Positions 52,994-60,417 of a stretch of 64,000 nucleotides of DNA are shown piece after piece. Within the stretch, counting starts at the first letter, position 1, and every line of letters starts with the position of its first letter. Position numbers and translations under genes: made by a program. This DNA comes from Bacillota bacterium (lineage in GTDB: Bacteria; Bacillota; Clostridia; Oscillospirales; Ruminococcaceae). Location: contig JAEZKF010000029.1 of assembly GCA_023415575.1 (NCBI GenBank), positions 33,248 to 97,247 of the forward strand, written 5' to 3'. A model generated the notes under the pieces. The model was not told the DNA's origin. It did no database searches and was given only the letters and a program-made list of their open reading frames with translations.

Positions 52994-54190
52994 CTAAATC
53001 GAGTATTGCTTGCCGGGATGGGCGTGTGCAAGCTCCTCGAGCTCAAGCTCAGTGAGGGCTGCCAAAACCTCGGAGACACTAAGCCCCGAGCTCTGGGCGA
53101 TTTCATCGATATGGCGGCGGTTCTTATCAAGATGGCGGTAAACCGCCGCTGCCTGCTCACTTAGGTGCTCCGGCAGGGTTTCAATACGCACGGGCTGCTG
53201 CTCGACGGGTAACTCCGCAGCAGGAGCGGTGCGCTGCTGTTTTTCAGGTGCGAGAGTACCTCCCTTTTTGGGGGCACTGTCATGGTACCGCCTAGAAATG
53301 CGGTTTAGCATTAACTTGTCCGTGTATATGCCTTCATATTCAATCAAAATATCATATGCGCTGCCAACAGGGATGGCACCGTCGCGCAAAAGCCGCAGCG
53401 CGCCTTCGCCCGATTCACTGAAGATGCTGCCGGGCACGGCAAAGATATCCCTGCCCTGTTCGAGCGCTAAGGTCGCCGTAATGAGTGCGCCGCTCTTTGC
53501 AGGGGCTTCCACCACCAGGGTGCCGTTGCACAAGCCCGATATGATGCGGTTTCGGGCGGGAAAATGCTTGCCCGCCGGCTTTTCTCTGGGTGGGTACTCG
53601 CTGATGATGACGCCGTTTTGCTCAATACGGCGCATCAGCTCCTCATTTTCGGGCGGATAGGCGATATCCGCGCCACACCCGAGTACGGCTGCCGTCAGGC
53701 CCTTTGCGTCGAGTGCGCCGCGGTGGGCGCACGCATCAATGCCCAGCGCCATGCCGCTGACTACCACCGCTCCTGCGGCGGCAAGGTCATACCCAATCCG
53801 GTATGCCGCAGCGGCGCCGTAGTCGGTCATGCGGCGGCTGCCCACTACCGCGATGCAAATCATCCGTTCAAAATCGGGCAGTTTTCCTCTAGTATAGAGT
53901 ACGACCGGCGGGGCGTAGATGTTTTTAAGCCTCTCGGGATATGATACGTTATCTATTGTTAAAATGTCAATGCCTTTTTGGGCGCAGGACTTGACAACCC
54001 CGCGCGCGTCCTCGAGGGTAAAGGCCTTAAGGCGGGCGCGCTGGTCGGGTGAAAACCGGTCAGCAAGCTCGGGATGGCCTAAAAGCGCCTCATAAAACGC
54101 ACGGGGTGTTTCGTATTCCTTTAATATGTTATACGCAGTGGCACTACCCCTGCCAAGGCAGTTTGCAAGCCAGATGTAATATTCAATCAT
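52994..54190 (-). CDS. dprA: DNA processing protein DprA
   Basis: Loads RecA on incoming single-stranded DNA during natural transformation. The 398-residue protein has an N-terminal SAM-like helical part, the Rossmann core (CIAVVGSRRMTDYGAAAAYR, VVSGMALGIDACAHRGAL, FPARNRIISGLCNGTLVVEA) and a C-terminal winged-helix domain (about 335-395) after a Pro/Gln-rich linker. Its ATG overlaps the TrmH-type gene stop in ATGA. Order dprA-topA-trmFO is conserved in Firmicutes. Confidence 0.95.
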   Translation of the reverse strand: MIEYYIWLANCLGRGSATAYNILKEYETPRAFYEALLGHPELADRFSPDQRARLKAFTLEDARGVVKSCAQKGIDILTIDNVSYPERLKNIYAPPVVLYTRGKLPDFERMICIAVVGSRRMTDYGAAAAYRIGYDLAAAGAVVVSGMALGIDACAHRGALDAKGLTAAVLGCGADIAYPPENEELMRRIEQNGVIISEYPPREKPAGKHFPARNRIISGLCNGTLVVEAPAKSGALITATLALEQGRDIFAVPGSIFSESGEGALRLLRDGAIPVGSAYDILIEYEGIYTDKLMLNRISRRYHDSAPKKGGTLAPEKQQRTAPAAELPVEQQPVRIETLPEHLSEQAAAVYRHLDKNRRHIDEIAQSSGLSVSEVLAALTELELEELAHAHPGKQYSI

Positions 54191-54996
54191 CCCGGCTCAC
54201 CCCCTGCCTGCCGGCGGGCAATCTCCCACATGATAATGCCTGCTGCCATTGCCGCGTTGAGTGATTCGGCACGCCCTAACATGGGGATGGTAATCCGCGT
54301 TTTACACGCGGAGATTAGCTCGCTTGAAAGCCCTTTGCCCTCATTGCCGATAAAGACAACACTGCCCGCCGAAAACCCACCCTTTGTCACAGGGAGGGCG
54401 TCGCTGTCCGGTACGGCGGCATAGGTGTTAAAGCCCATTTTGCCAAGCTCCTCGCAGGCAGATACCGTATCGTCTGCGCTGTAAACCGGCAGGCGGAATA
54501 CCCCGCCCATAGTCGCCCGAATCACCTTGGGGCTGTAGATGTCACAACAGTCAGTGCCAAGTAAGATGCCCGAAAGCCCGATTGCCTCGGCAGTGCGGAT
54601 GATTGTGCCGAGGTTGCCGGGGTCCTGAATGCGCTCAAGCCCGATGTAAAACCCGCTTTTGTCCATCGCCGAGACTGCGCGGCGGCGGTCAACCAGCTCG
54701 CAGACACACAGTATGCCCTGCGGGGTTTTGGTATCGCTCATCTTTGCAAACACGCTCTCGGATACCTCGTACACCTTTGTGCCCGCTGCAAGCACCGGCT
54801 TTAAGCTGTTGTAATACCGCGCAAGGGCGTCGGTAGTCAAAAACACATACCGGCACTTAACACCGCTTTGTACGGCATCCAGACACAGGCGCAGTCCCTC
54901 GATGACAAACAATCCCTGCTGGGTGCGCTCTTTCTTAGATGCCGATAGCTTTGCCGCCAGCTTGACAACCGGGTTTTCCACGCTGGTGATAATCAT
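54187..54996 (-). CDS. TrmH/SpoU-family RNA 2'-O-ribose methyltransferase
   Basis: A 269-residue SPOUT methyltransferase with an N-terminal substrate-binding domain (NPVVKLAAKLSASKKERTQQ, FVIEGLRLCLDAV) and the knotted catalytic domain: motif 1 ERIQDPGNLGTIIRTAEAIG, motif 2 VVFIGNEGKGLSSEL, motif 3 PMLGRAESLNAAMAAGIIMW. The family methylates rRNA or tRNA ribose; the target cannot be told. The gene overlaps dprA by 4 bp. Confidence 0.93.
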   Translation of the reverse strand: MIITSVENPVVKLAAKLSASKKERTQQGLFVIEGLRLCLDAVQSGVKCRYVFLTTDALARYYNSLKPVLAAGTKVYEVSESVFAKMSDTKTPQGILCVCELVDRRRAVSAMDKSGFYIGLERIQDPGNLGTIIRTAEAIGLSGILLGTDCCDIYSPKVIRATMGGVFRLPVYSADDTVSACEELGKMGFNTYAAVPDSDALPVTKGGFSAGSVVFIGNEGKGLSSELISACKTRITIPMLGRAESLNAAMAAGIIMWEIARRQAGGEPG

Positions 54997-55059
54997 TCGG
55001 GCAGCCTCCTTTGGGCAGTAAAGCTCATAATGGAAATGTTATCCTGTACAACGAAACTG

Positions 55060-55092
55060 AAAAAATACGCCCGGTCAGACAAGACACGGGCG
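55060..55092 (-). terminator. Terminator of the infC-rpmI-rplT operon
   Basis: CGCCCG pairs with CGGGCG around a 13-base loop and is followed by ATTTTTTC on the minus strand, 18 bp past rplT. Confidence 0.85.
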
Positions 55093-55110
55093 CAGTTTTC
55101 TATAGGATAA

Positions 55111-55464
55111 TTAAAGAGCAGCCTTAGCCTTCTCGGTAAGTGCTGTAAACGCCTCAGCGTCCGAAACAGCAATCTCCGAAAGCATCTTGCGGTTGAGGGT
55201 GATGCCGGCCTTATTCAGGCCGTTCATGAACGTAGAGTAGTTCATGCCGTTTGCTCTGGCTGCTGCCGAGATACGGGCAATCCAAAGCTGACGGAAGCTG
55301 CGCTTCTTCTGCTTACGACCGATATAAGCGTACTGGCCGGACTTCATCACGGCCTGTTTAGCTGTTCTAAACAGCTTGCCCTTGCTGCCGTAGTAGCCCT
55401 TGGCAAGCTTTAATATCTTCTTTCTTCTTTTGCGCGTCATAACTGCGCCCTTAACACGAGCCAT
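55111..55464 (-). CDS. rplT: 50S ribosomal protein L20
   Basis: 117-residue early-assembly protein of the large subunit; starts MARVKGAVMTRKRRKKILKL, with GYYGSKGKLFRTAKQAVMKS and AISKDAF-like C-terminus (here AVSDAEAFTAL). In Firmicutes L20 binds the infC leader and represses its own operon; the leader at 56293-56460 has a candidate attenuator. Confidence 0.98.
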   Translation of the reverse strand: MARVKGAVMTRKRRKKILKLAKGYYGSKGKLFRTAKQAVMKSGQYAYIGRKQKKRSFRQLWIARISAAARANGMNYSTFMNGLNKAGITLNRKMLSEIAVSDAEAFTALTEKAKAAL

Positions 55465-55543
55465 GTTCTATTTACCTCCGTTATGGTTGTTTTAGCGTAT
55501 TACTTGTGCCGTTTGTACCGACAATACTCAGGGAGTATGTTGC

Positions 55544-55741
55544 TTATTTGTAGGGGATAAGCAGCTTGAGCTGAGCAACGTTGGTCTTATCGGCATAGGC
55601 GCCGGCGCGCAGGCCTCTCTTGCGCTTAGTGCTCTTCTTGGTGAGGATGTGAGACTTGTAAGCATGTGCGCGCTTGATCTTTCCGGTTTTGGTCACGCCA
55701 AAACGCTTTTTCGCACCGGAATGAGTTTTTATCTTAGGCAT
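55544..55741 (-). CDS. rpmI: 50S ribosomal protein L35
   Basis: 65-residue basic ribosomal protein; MPKIKTHSGAKKRFGVTKTG, then KRAHAYKSHILTKKSTKRKR. Between infC and rplT in the standard order. AAGGAGGAACCCCCGAT precedes the ATG. Confidence 0.97.
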   Translation of the reverse strand: MPKIKTHSGAKKRFGVTKTGKIKRAHAYKSHILTKKSTKRKRGLRAGAYADKTNVAQLKLLIPYK

Positions 55742-55764
55742 ATCGGGGGTTCCTCCTTAATAAA

Positions 55765-56292
55765 TTACTTGCTGACGCTTGTGGACTTGGGGGCAATAAA
55801 CATGAGCATACTGCGCCCTTCGAGCTTCGGCTGCTTTTCAACGTTGCCCATCTCTGAACAGGCCTCGGCAAACCGTTTCATGATTACAAGTCCCATATCG
55901 GAATGCGCCATCTCGCGTCCGCGGAAACGGATGGACACCTTAACCTTATCGCCGTCCTTTAAGAAGCGAAGAGCATGGTTAAGCTTGGTGTTGAAATCGT
56001 GCGTGTCGATATTCAGTGATAGACGCACCTCTTTGATGTCCACGATTTTTTGATTCTTGCGCGCGTCCTTTTCACGTTTGGCTTGTTCAAAACGATATTT
56101 GCCGTAATCCATAATCCGGCATACGGGCGGCGTCGCCTGAGGAGCAATCTTGACAAGGTCAAGGTTCTGTTCCATCGCAAGCTTGAGCGCGTCGCGAGAA
56201 GACATGATTCCAAGTTGGGAACCGTCGTTGCCTACCACACGCACCTCTTTGTCGCGAATGTCCTCATTGATAAGCAAATCCTTTTTGCTGAT
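55765..56292 (-). CDS. infC: Translation initiation factor IF-3, AUC start codon
   Basis: IF-3 prevents subunit joining and proofreads the start codon. The product is about 175 residues, beginning ISKKDLLINEDIRDKEVRVV, with the N-domain, a Lys-rich linker (KYRFEQAKREKDARKNQK) and the C-domain (SLNIDTHDFNTKLNHALRFL, FRGREMAHSDMG). No ATG, GTG or TTG fits: GGAGGTGC (56299-56306) is 9 bases before an ATC at 56290-56292, exactly where related IF-3 proteins begin. Other bacteria use AUU here, which lets IF-3 repress itself. The frame continues to 56352 only by reading through a leader hairpin. Confidence 0.95.
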   Translation of the reverse strand: MSKKDLLINEDIRDKEVRVVGNDGSQLGIMSSRDALKLAMEQNLDLVKIAPQATPPVCRIMDYGKYRFEQAKREKDARKNQKIVDIKEVRLSLNIDTHDFNTKLNHALRFLKDGDKVKVSIRFRGREMAHSDMGLVIMKRFAEACSEMGNVEKQPKLEGRSMLMFIAPKSTSVSK

Positions 56293-56323
56293 AGTAAAGC
56301 ACCTCCAAAGCCCTTTTTCATTG

Positions 56324-56358
56324 TAAATACAAAGCGCGGACAGCCAAGCCATCCGCGC
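56324..56358 (-). terminator. Putative attenuator in the infC leader
   Basis: GCGCGGA pairs with TCCGCGC (11-base loop), followed by TTTGTATTT on the minus strand. It lies 18 bases before the infC ribosome site. Position and shape fit an L20-controlled leader terminator, but I could not confirm the L20-binding mimic. Confidence 0.6.
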
Positions 56359-56466
56359 GACAATACCACACAGCGCCGCAAATACGGCGATGATAAAATA
56401 TTGACGCCGTAACGCAAACGAGCGTACGGGTGAGAACGGCTACGGTTCTGCTTTGTTTTCCATGTT

Positions 56467-56495
56467 ATTTTAACAGCATTGTGTACGCTTGTCAA
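56467..56495 (-). promoter_or_regulatory. infC operon promoter
   Basis: TTGACA, 17-base spacer, TAAAAT on the minus strand; start near 56459 gives a leader of about 165 bases. Confidence 0.85.
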
Positions 56496-56503
56496 GTACA
56501 CAA
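56479..56503. promoter_or_regulatory. Palindrome over the infC -35 box
   Basis: TTGTGTAC and GTACACAA form a perfect 8-bp inverted repeat around 9 bases that include the -35 hexamer TTGACA. It has the form of a repressor operator, though I know no regulator for it. Confidence 0.55.
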
Positions 56504-56637
56504 TAATCTTTTTATTAAAGAGCCGCAAAAGCCCTTTTTGCAAGCAATAATTGGCGCGAATTTTGTATTATGGTACACGCAAACTACTATTAGTACAATC
56601 ATTCGCCCTATTTTGCAATAGAAACGGAGTAAGTACT

Positions 56638-56847
56638 ATGGCACAGGAAAACAAAATCGTTCTCAATCTTGAGGATATCCGCACCCCGCAGGAGGAGGCA
56701 GCGCTGCGCGACGCCGTTTGCACAATGTGCGGCGTGGAGTGCGTTACGGTCAATGCGGCCCGCGGGTCTTTGAGCATCATCGGGGCTGACCTTGCGCGCG
56801 AGGACATTATCGAGCGCATCGAGGCCCTGGGGTTTACGGTATATTAA
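56638..56847 (+). CDS. Small HMA-fold (heavy-metal-associated domain-like) protein
   Basis: A 69-residue plus-strand protein. The pattern AALRDAVCTMCGVECVTVNA, then SLSIIGADLAREDIIERIEA and LGFTVY, is the beta-alpha-beta-beta-alpha-beta layout of HMA domains. The usual N-terminal GMxCxxC metal loop is missing, but a CTMC pair and a third cysteine (GVEC) lie at the end of helix 1. Metal binding is therefore possible but not as in standard CopZ. ATG 56638 follows ACGGAG. It faces away from infC and converges on addA; no clear promoter. Confidence 0.7.
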   Translation: MAQENKIVLNLEDIRTPQEEAALRDAVCTMCGVECVTVNAARGSLSIIGADLAREDIIERIEALGFTVY

Positions 56848-56880
56848 GCCTTGTCGAATACGCAGAGTATATGTCGAAGG

Positions 56881-59800
56881 CTATACCTCTATCTCGCAGC
56901 CAAGGTGGAATGAGTATAGCAAGCACTGTTTAACCGGAAGGCCGAGACTTTGCTCAAGGGCCCGCTTGTAGTAGTAAAGCTGCAGAGCATACCGGTCAAC
57001 AAGGTCCTTCGGGTCGCTGACGCGGTCGGTCTTGTAGTCGACAATGACAAGGCCGTCATCCTCATAGAACACGCAGTCGGCGACACCCTGAATCATGACC
57101 ATGTCGTCCTGCGCATTGTGTCCGCCCTCGCCGCCGTCCAGCTCCCCGGCGCTGACTGAAGAAACAAACTTAAGCTCACGCATCAAACGCTTAGAGGCAA
57201 ACATCCTGTGCGCAAGTGCGCTTTGGAAGAACTTTTCAAGCGCCGCGCGGTCGATTGCCTGTACCTCCTCTGCACTCAGATAGCAAAGACGCTGCATCCG
57301 CTCAAGTTCGGCTGCGGGGTCTTTTTGCGCATTTTGATAATTAGCAAACTGCATGAACTTGTGCAGGGCATTGCCCTTCTGGGTCGGGGTAAGACCGTCC
57401 TCTTGTGCAAAGGACGGGGTTGAAAGCAAGACTGTGCCCATCTTTTTTGCAAGGTCAGATACTGCGAGCTTAGTCGGAATCTCTACCGCGTGCTGATAGG
57501 GATATTTAAACTCAATCTTTCTTTGCAGTCGTTCCACCAGCTCGGGGTCGGGTTGGCTTGCGGGCTTCTTGTCCTCTTGCGCTTCTGTCACCTGCTCCTG
57601 CCGGGCAGTAGGCTCAATAATTTCAATCTCCCACGCTTCTTCATCCGAGGTATCAAGGACAACACTGTTATCAAGCCCTGCAAGCTCTCTTAACTTTCCT
57701 GCCTCCTCGCGGCGCATGGCGGCCGTGTAAATCCAGTCCGAAAAGCTGCTTGCGTTCATCACGGTAAAGGGGTTGAGCGTTTCATTTGTCGTAACGGCCA
57801 CCCCAAGCTTTGTAAGCTTACTTTCCGGGTTCTTCTCCGTCGCGGTGATATATAAATACTCCTTTGCGCGGGTGAGGGCTACATACAATACGCGCATCTC
57901 CTCGGCAACTGCCCCTTGGGTGATGGCGAGCTTAATGGCCTCGTGGGGTACGGTTGTGTACTGCTTGAGTGTCTCGGGCTCGCGCTGCTTGCAGGAAAAA
58001 CCGAGGCGGGGGTGCAGAAGGCTTTGCTCTTTGGCATCCGAGCGGTTAAACTGCTTTGCGCAGTCCGCCACAAAGCAGACGGGAAACTCAAGACCCTTAG
58101 ACTTATGTATGCTCATGATCTTGACCGTGTCGTCGGTATCGTAGAAGGCGGGCGCTTCGCCTAAGGTCTGCCCCTCTTCCATCATGCGCGAAAGGTACCC
58201 TACAAAGCGGGGCAGGCCGCCGTAGCCCGCCTGTTCGCGCCCGTGGGCATACTCGCACAAGAGGCGCAGGTTGGCTAAGCGTTTTGCGCCGTTTGGCATC
58301 GCGCGCACACGCAGGTCATAGTCGGTCAGTCGCAGGGCGCGCTCAATCAATCTGTCGACCGAAAGGGTGACCGACTCTACGCGCAGGATGGAAAGGATGT
58401 CAAGGCAAGCGCGGGTCTTTTCGCTGGCTTCTGCGGCATACCGCTGCGCCGCGAGGTAAAGCGGCTCGCGAGGGGCTGCAAGGCGCATCTCGGCAAGCTC
58501 GGTAGCCGTGAACCGGAACATGGGTGAAAGTAAAACTGCGGCAAGGTCGATGTCGGATAGCGGGTTATCAATAACACGCAAAAGCGAGATTAGAACCGCG
58601 ACCTCCTGCGCGTGCAGGGCATCGCCGCCCGCATCGCCCATCACGGGGATGCCATAGGCATTCAGCTCCTTTGTGTACACCGACGCCCTGTCCTTGACCG
58701 ACCGCAGCAAGATGGCAAAGTCGCCGTATGTAGCTGGTCTCTGCCGGCCGTTTTCGGTAACCGGCAGCCCTGTGTCAATCAGCTGTTTTATCGTCTGCGC
58801 TATGTGGCGCGCCTCAAGCTGGATGTCGGAATCTTCATCGTCTGCCTGGGAGCGGTCTATGATATGCAGATGCATCTGCACATGGTCGGCATCGGGATAC
58901 TGGGCGGCGGGGATGAGCTTTTCGTCGTCGTTATAGTCAATCTCGCCTGCGTCGCGGCTCATAATCTGGTGAAAGATGAAGTTAACTGCATCGGTAACGC
59001 CCTTGCGGCTGCGGAAGTTGCGCCCGAGTATAATCCTTGCGGGATAGGTTGTGCCGTCATAGGGGGCAAACTCATCCTTATAGCGCAGGAACAGCTCTGG
59101 GCTTGCATGGCGAAAGCGGTAGATGCTCTGCTTGACATCACCCACCATAAAGAGGTTGGTGCGGTTTTTGGAGATGGCGCCGAATATCTCGTCCTGGGCC
59201 TCGTTTACATCCTGATACTCGTCGATGTAAATCTCATCGATAGTATCAGCGACGGTGCGGGCAAGTGGTGTTATGACCGTTTGCCCGTTTTGCTTATCCA
59301 CCAAAAGGCGCAGGGCAAGCTGCTCAAGGTCGGAGAAATCAAGCAGGGCACGCTCCCTCTTCTTTTCGTCATACCGCGCCGAGAAGGCGCGCACAAGGCT
59401 AAACAAAACCTGCACTAAGGGCCTCAGCGCAGTCATATCCTCGCTGTGCTGGGCGGTGGTGGCACAAATTTGCTTGCGCAGACTGGTTATTGTTTTCTTG
59501 TAGCTTTCCCGGATAGACTTAAGCCTTTCCTGCAGCCCGTTTTCGGTAAAACCGCGCAAAGCACCCAGCCGTGCAAACGAACAGGTTCGCAGGGTCTTAT
59601 ACAGGTCATCCCAGTTGCTATCCTGTGCATGCTTTAAAAGTTCTTCGGCGTTGTTTTTATCCTGCTGAAAAGCAGCAAGGTATGCCTTAATAAGCAGGTC
59701 ATCCGATTGGATGGTACTAACTGCCCATTTAAGCGAATCAACCGCATGGGTTAAGGCCTGTACTGCGTAGCGAAGGATTTGCTTACCCCACGGGGTTTCT

Positions 59801-60417
59801 TGCACCGGAACGGAGGGGTCATACTGCTTTAGTGTTTCCTGTAGCCACTCATCGGGGAAGGGATGAGTGCGGACAAAGCCATGAAGACGCTCGATGAAAT
59901 CGACAAGGGCGCGGTCATCGCGCGAGCTGCTCACAAGCTCCACCAGCGCTAAAAACGCGTCATCGCCTGCGGCATAGGCCTCCTCAATGACCTCCTCGCA
60001 AGCGTCCACCCGAAGAAGGGCAAGCTCGTTTTCCTCCCCGATGCGAAAGTCGCAGGGTACAGAAAGTGCCTGAAAGTTATTTCGGATTAAATCAAGGCAG
60101 AAGGAATGGATGGTGCCGATATGGGCCTTTGCAAGCAGCATTTGCTGGCGGCGCAGGCCGTAGTCATCGGGGCGCTGGGCAAGCCGCTCCTCAAGGGCCG
60201 CCTCCACCCGCTCGCGAATCTCGGCTGCTGCAGCATTGGAGAAGGTCGTAACAACCAGACGGTCGGCGCGCACCGGGTTATCCCTATCCTCAATGCGCCG
60301 AATAACGCGCTCAACCAAGACCGCCGTTTTACCGCTGCCCGCGGCTGCCGAAACAAGCAGGCTGCCGCCTCGCGCGTTGATCGCATTCGCCTGTTCAGGT
60401 GTCCAACTGCGTGCCAT
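56881..60417 (-). CDS. addA: ATP-dependent helicase/nuclease subunit A
   Basis: UvrD-type helicase-nuclease that with AddB processes double-strand breaks up to Chi. About 1178 residues: Walker A in LLVSAAAGSGKTAVLVERVI, motif II IYIDEYQDVNEAQDEI, motif III GDVKQSIYRFRHASP, motif VI in LYVALTRAKEYLYI, and a C-terminal RecB-type nuclease with catalytic residues in VADCVF and VIVDYKTDRVSD. ATG 60417 has GGAGGTGC upstream and overlaps the end of addB by 23 bp. Confidence 0.96.
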   Translation of the reverse strand: MARSWTPEQANAINARGGSLLVSAAAGSGKTAVLVERVIRRIEDRDNPVRADRLVVTTFSNAAAAEIRERVEAALEERLAQRPDDYGLRRQQMLLAKAHIGTIHSFCLDLIRNNFQALSVPCDFRIGEENELALLRVDACEEVIEEAYAAGDDAFLALVELVSSSRDDRALVDFIERLHGFVRTHPFPDEWLQETLKQYDPSVPVQETPWGKQILRYAVQALTHAVDSLKWAVSTIQSDDLLIKAYLAAFQQDKNNAEELLKHAQDSNWDDLYKTLRTCSFARLGALRGFTENGLQERLKSIRESYKKTITSLRKQICATTAQHSEDMTALRPLVQVLFSLVRAFSARYDEKKRERALLDFSDLEQLALRLLVDKQNGQTVITPLARTVADTIDEIYIDEYQDVNEAQDEIFGAISKNRTNLFMVGDVKQSIYRFRHASPELFLRYKDEFAPYDGTTYPARIILGRNFRSRKGVTDAVNFIFHQIMSRDAGEIDYNDDEKLIPAAQYPDADHVQMHLHIIDRSQADDEDSDIQLEARHIAQTIKQLIDTGLPVTENGRQRPATYGDFAILLRSVKDRASVYTKELNAYGIPVMGDAGGDALHAQEVAVLISLLRVIDNPLSDIDLAAVLLSPMFRFTATELAEMRLAAPREPLYLAAQRYAAEASEKTRACLDILSILRVESVTLSVDRLIERALRLTDYDLRVRAMPNGAKRLANLRLLCEYAHGREQAGYGGLPRFVGYLSRMMEEGQTLGEAPAFYDTDDTVKIMSIHKSKGLEFPVCFVADCAKQFNRSDAKEQSLLHPRLGFSCKQREPETLKQYTTVPHEAIKLAITQGAVAEEMRVLYVALTRAKEYLYITATEKNPESKLTKLGVAVTTNETLNPFTVMNASSFSDWIYTAAMRREEAGKLRELAGLDNSVVLDTSDEEAWEIEIIEPTARQEQVTEAQEDKKPASQPDPELVERLQRKIEFKYPYQHAVEIPTKLAVSDLAKKMGTVLLSTPSFAQEDGLTPTQKGNALHKFMQFANYQNAQKDPAAELERMQRLCYLSAEEVQAIDRAALEKFFQSALAHRMFASKRLMRELKFVSSVSAGELDGGEGGHNAQDDMVMIQGVADCVFYEDDGLVIVDYKTDRVSDPKDLVDRYALQLYYYKRALEQSLGLPVKQCLLYSFHLGCEIEV

